This document shows, in pieces, positions 62,932 to 64,000 of a stretch of 64,000 nucleotides of DNA (positions are counted from its first letter, which is position 1; the number at the start of each line of letters is the position of its first letter). This stretch comes from Streptomyces xiaopingdaonensis (lineage in GTDB: Bacteria > Actinomycetota > Actinomycetes > Streptomycetales > Streptomycetaceae). Under the pieces are notes generated by a model. That model saw only the letters and a program-made list of their open reading frames with translations. It ran no database searches and was not told the DNA's origin. The stretch spans positions 33,330 to 97,329 of the forward strand of contig NZ_AJTQ01000257.1 of the NCBI RefSeq assembly GCF_000262345.1. The letters are read 5' to 3'. The translations under genes were made by a program, and so were the position numbers.

Positions 62932-63396
62932 ATGCACGAGTATACGAGCACAGTGCGGATCTGGGAACTCTCCTGTCCAGGTCTTCGGGAAGAGATCGGA
63001 CGCGCCCGCCGCTGGACGCGCGACATCCTCAGCGACAGCCCGTGCGCCGACGATGCGGCCCTGATCGTGACGGAGCTGGGCACGAACGCCCTACTGCACA
63101 GCGCGAGCGGGAACGGCACGGGTGTCGTCCGCATCCACCTGCGACGCACGGCCGATTCGGTCGCTCTCTCGGTTCAGGACTCCGGAGGCCGGCAGTCGAC
63201 CCCGCACACCGAGGAGCCGGACGAGGATGCGATCCACGGCAGAGGCCTCGGCTTGGTCGCCGCCCTTGCCGACCGCGTAGAAGTCCGCGGCGACAGCAGG
63301 CACGGCTACACGGTCACGGCCGAACTCAGCTGCAAGACGCCGGAGGAGCACGAACACCCCGACGATTCCGTACCTGCTCAGCACCAAGTGTCATGA
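62932..63396 (+). CDS. RsbW-like HATPase (anti-sigma kinase type)
   Basis: A 154-residue GHKL ATPase of the anti-sigma factor kind that is common in Streptomyces. The N box is ALIVTELGTNALLHSASGNG near residue 44, with the Mg-binding Asn. G1 is VQDSGGRQ, and G2 is IHGRGLGLVAALAD. Such proteins phosphorylate antagonists or bind sigma factors. One carried by a mobile element may interfere with host sigma networks. ATG start at 62932. The next gene overlaps its stop (ATGA), so they form a pair. Confidence 0.9.
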   Translation: MHEYTSTVRIWELSCPGLREEIGRARRWTRDILSDSPCADDAALIVTELGTNALLHSASGNGTGVVRIHLRRTADSVALSVQDSGGRQSTPHTEEPDEDAIHGRGLGLVAALADRVEVRGDSRHGYTVTAELSCKTPEEHEHPDDSVPAQHQVS

Positions 63397-63797
63397 GTTC
63401 GCACGGTCTTGAGGCGAGCCATGGCTACTGGTGCGAGTGCACGTCCCTCGCGAAGCCGGACACGGGTGCATCTACTCTGCGCGCGTACTTCGACGCCCAG
63501 GACGCGGCCCAGGCGGTGCGATGGATCCGGGTGACACTCCGAACACTCGCTTCCACACTGGACGGTGAGGCGTTCGAGCAAGCGTGGAGCTGGATCACGC
63601 ACGACCATCAGACAGCACTCCGCGACCTCAGAGCGGGACACTCATACGCCCTCACGCTCCACCACCAGGCCGCCGAGATCACCTGGACCGTACGCCCGGT
63701 CATCTTCCTGCCCCTGGCACACCGCCAAGCCGGAGCACTACCTCCCTGCACGGAGTGGTTCTCGACGGCTCAACTCCCGCATCAGGGGCGTGAGTAA
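63393..63797 (+). CDS. Hypothetical AICE protein, partner of RsbW-like gene
   Basis: A 134-residue protein with no known domain visible. It has a Cys pair near the start (YWCECTS), a helical centre (LRAYFDAQDAAQAVRWIRVT) and aromatic C-terminal sequence (ITWTVRPVIFLPLAHRQAG). Its ATG overlaps the upstream stop by four bases, so it is made together with the HATPase and may bind it. This is a guess from position. Confidence 0.75.
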   Translation: MSSHGLEASHGYWCECTSLAKPDTGASTLRAYFDAQDAAQAVRWIRVTLRTLASTLDGEAFEQAWSWITHDHQTALRDLRAGHSYALTLHHQAAEITWTVRPVIFLPLAHRQAGALPPCTEWFSTAQLPHQGRE

Positions 63798-64000
63798 CAA
63801 CTTTCTCTACGACTTCAAGGCGGCCCGCTCACGCGGCCCGCGCGCGGCCCGGCGGGCCCGCGCCGCCGCTCCTGTCTTCGCCCCGCTCCGGCCCGGCCCC
63901 GCCGCCCCGCGCGACAGCAGACAGCGGCCAGTTGAGGTCAGAGATGAGGTACATCGTGGCTGGGGCGGTCGGCTCCACGGCTTTAGGCAGCCACTTTGGC
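63798..64000. other. Right edge, GC-rich non-coding start of next region
   Basis: No complete gene is seen in the last 200 bases. A GC-only patch (63825-63905) with CGGCCCG/CGGGCC repeats could fold and may be a terminator or part of the element's origin. No copy of the tRNA-Arg 3' end (the other att site) is found here, so the element continues beyond the window. Confidence 0.4.

Noticed and set aside
54961..64000. Prophage
   Set aside because: No capsid, tail, terminase or lysis gene is seen; Rep, FtsK-like Tra, Spd proteins and GntR fit an integrative conjugative element.
63798..64000. attR copy at the right edge
   Set aside because: No match to the tRNA-Arg 3' half was found in the last 200 bases.

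Overview
The window is high-GC actinomycete chromosome, almost certainly Streptomyces. Evidence: very strong third-position GC bias, frequent GTG/TTG starts, the sigma factor HrdD, the actinobacterial division protein SepX, SpoIIE-type phosphatases, a DUF574-type methyltransferase, and a pSAM2-like integrative element.

Layout. (1) 1-4504: a cytochrome P450 redox operon on the minus strand (P450 remnant, TetR regulator, 3Fe-4S ferredoxin, ferredoxin reductase, P450 cut by the window edge). It is divergent from a drug-efflux MFS gene, with a palindromic operator between them. (2) 4688-13610: a metabolic block of SDR oxidoreductase, ThDP enzyme and GH15 glucoamylase-like enzyme in one direction, then an enolase-superfamily enzyme divergent from a 1030-residue FAD/Fe-S oxidase. 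(3) 13679-24079: a QueD-like protein, a STAND-type ATPase, a Ser/Thr kinase with a WD40-like propeller, a small secreted Cys protein and a PAS-GAF-SpoIIE-HATPase phosphatase. (4) 24218-27956: a MarR repressor, an MMPL exporter and an amidohydrolase. (5) 28010-34069: a decayed gene, a methyltransferase, and a notable trio: an FHA/winged-helix protein, a membrane Ser/Thr kinase whose ectodomain is an I36-type domain, and a separate secreted I36 protein. A GAF-SpoIIE phosphatase follows. (6) 34070-35252: decayed DNA and tRNA-Ala(CGC). (7) 35340-41472: the sepX / GNAT / mog / moaC / moeA(glp) / galU block and 5-formyl-THF cyclo-ligase. (8) 41504-54756: penicillin acylase, MFS, FmdB, MTA phosphorylase, a CpaB-like SAF protein, MscL, P1 peptidase, methyltransferase, hrdD under a sigma-R promoter, and a secreted GH3 enzyme. 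(9) 54961-64000: tRNA-Arg(CCT) followed by an actinomycete integrative and conjugative element (AICE) that runs off the right edge: integrase, excisionase, Rep initiator, Spd and other small transfer proteins, FtsK-like Tra, GntR repressor, Nudix protein, RsbW-like ATPase and a small orphan.

How it fits together. The P450 operon gives a self-contained class I electron chain with its own regulator and exporter. The I36-kinase trio looks like an envelope-to-cytoplasm signalling unit in which the secreted protein and the receptor ectodomain share a fold. In the AICE, related CTCGTCTA(G/T)A sites lie in front of the transfer operon, the repressor/Nudix divergent promoter and the RsbW-like gene, which suggests one GntR repressor controls all of them. 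All functions are read from motifs and context; no database search was run.
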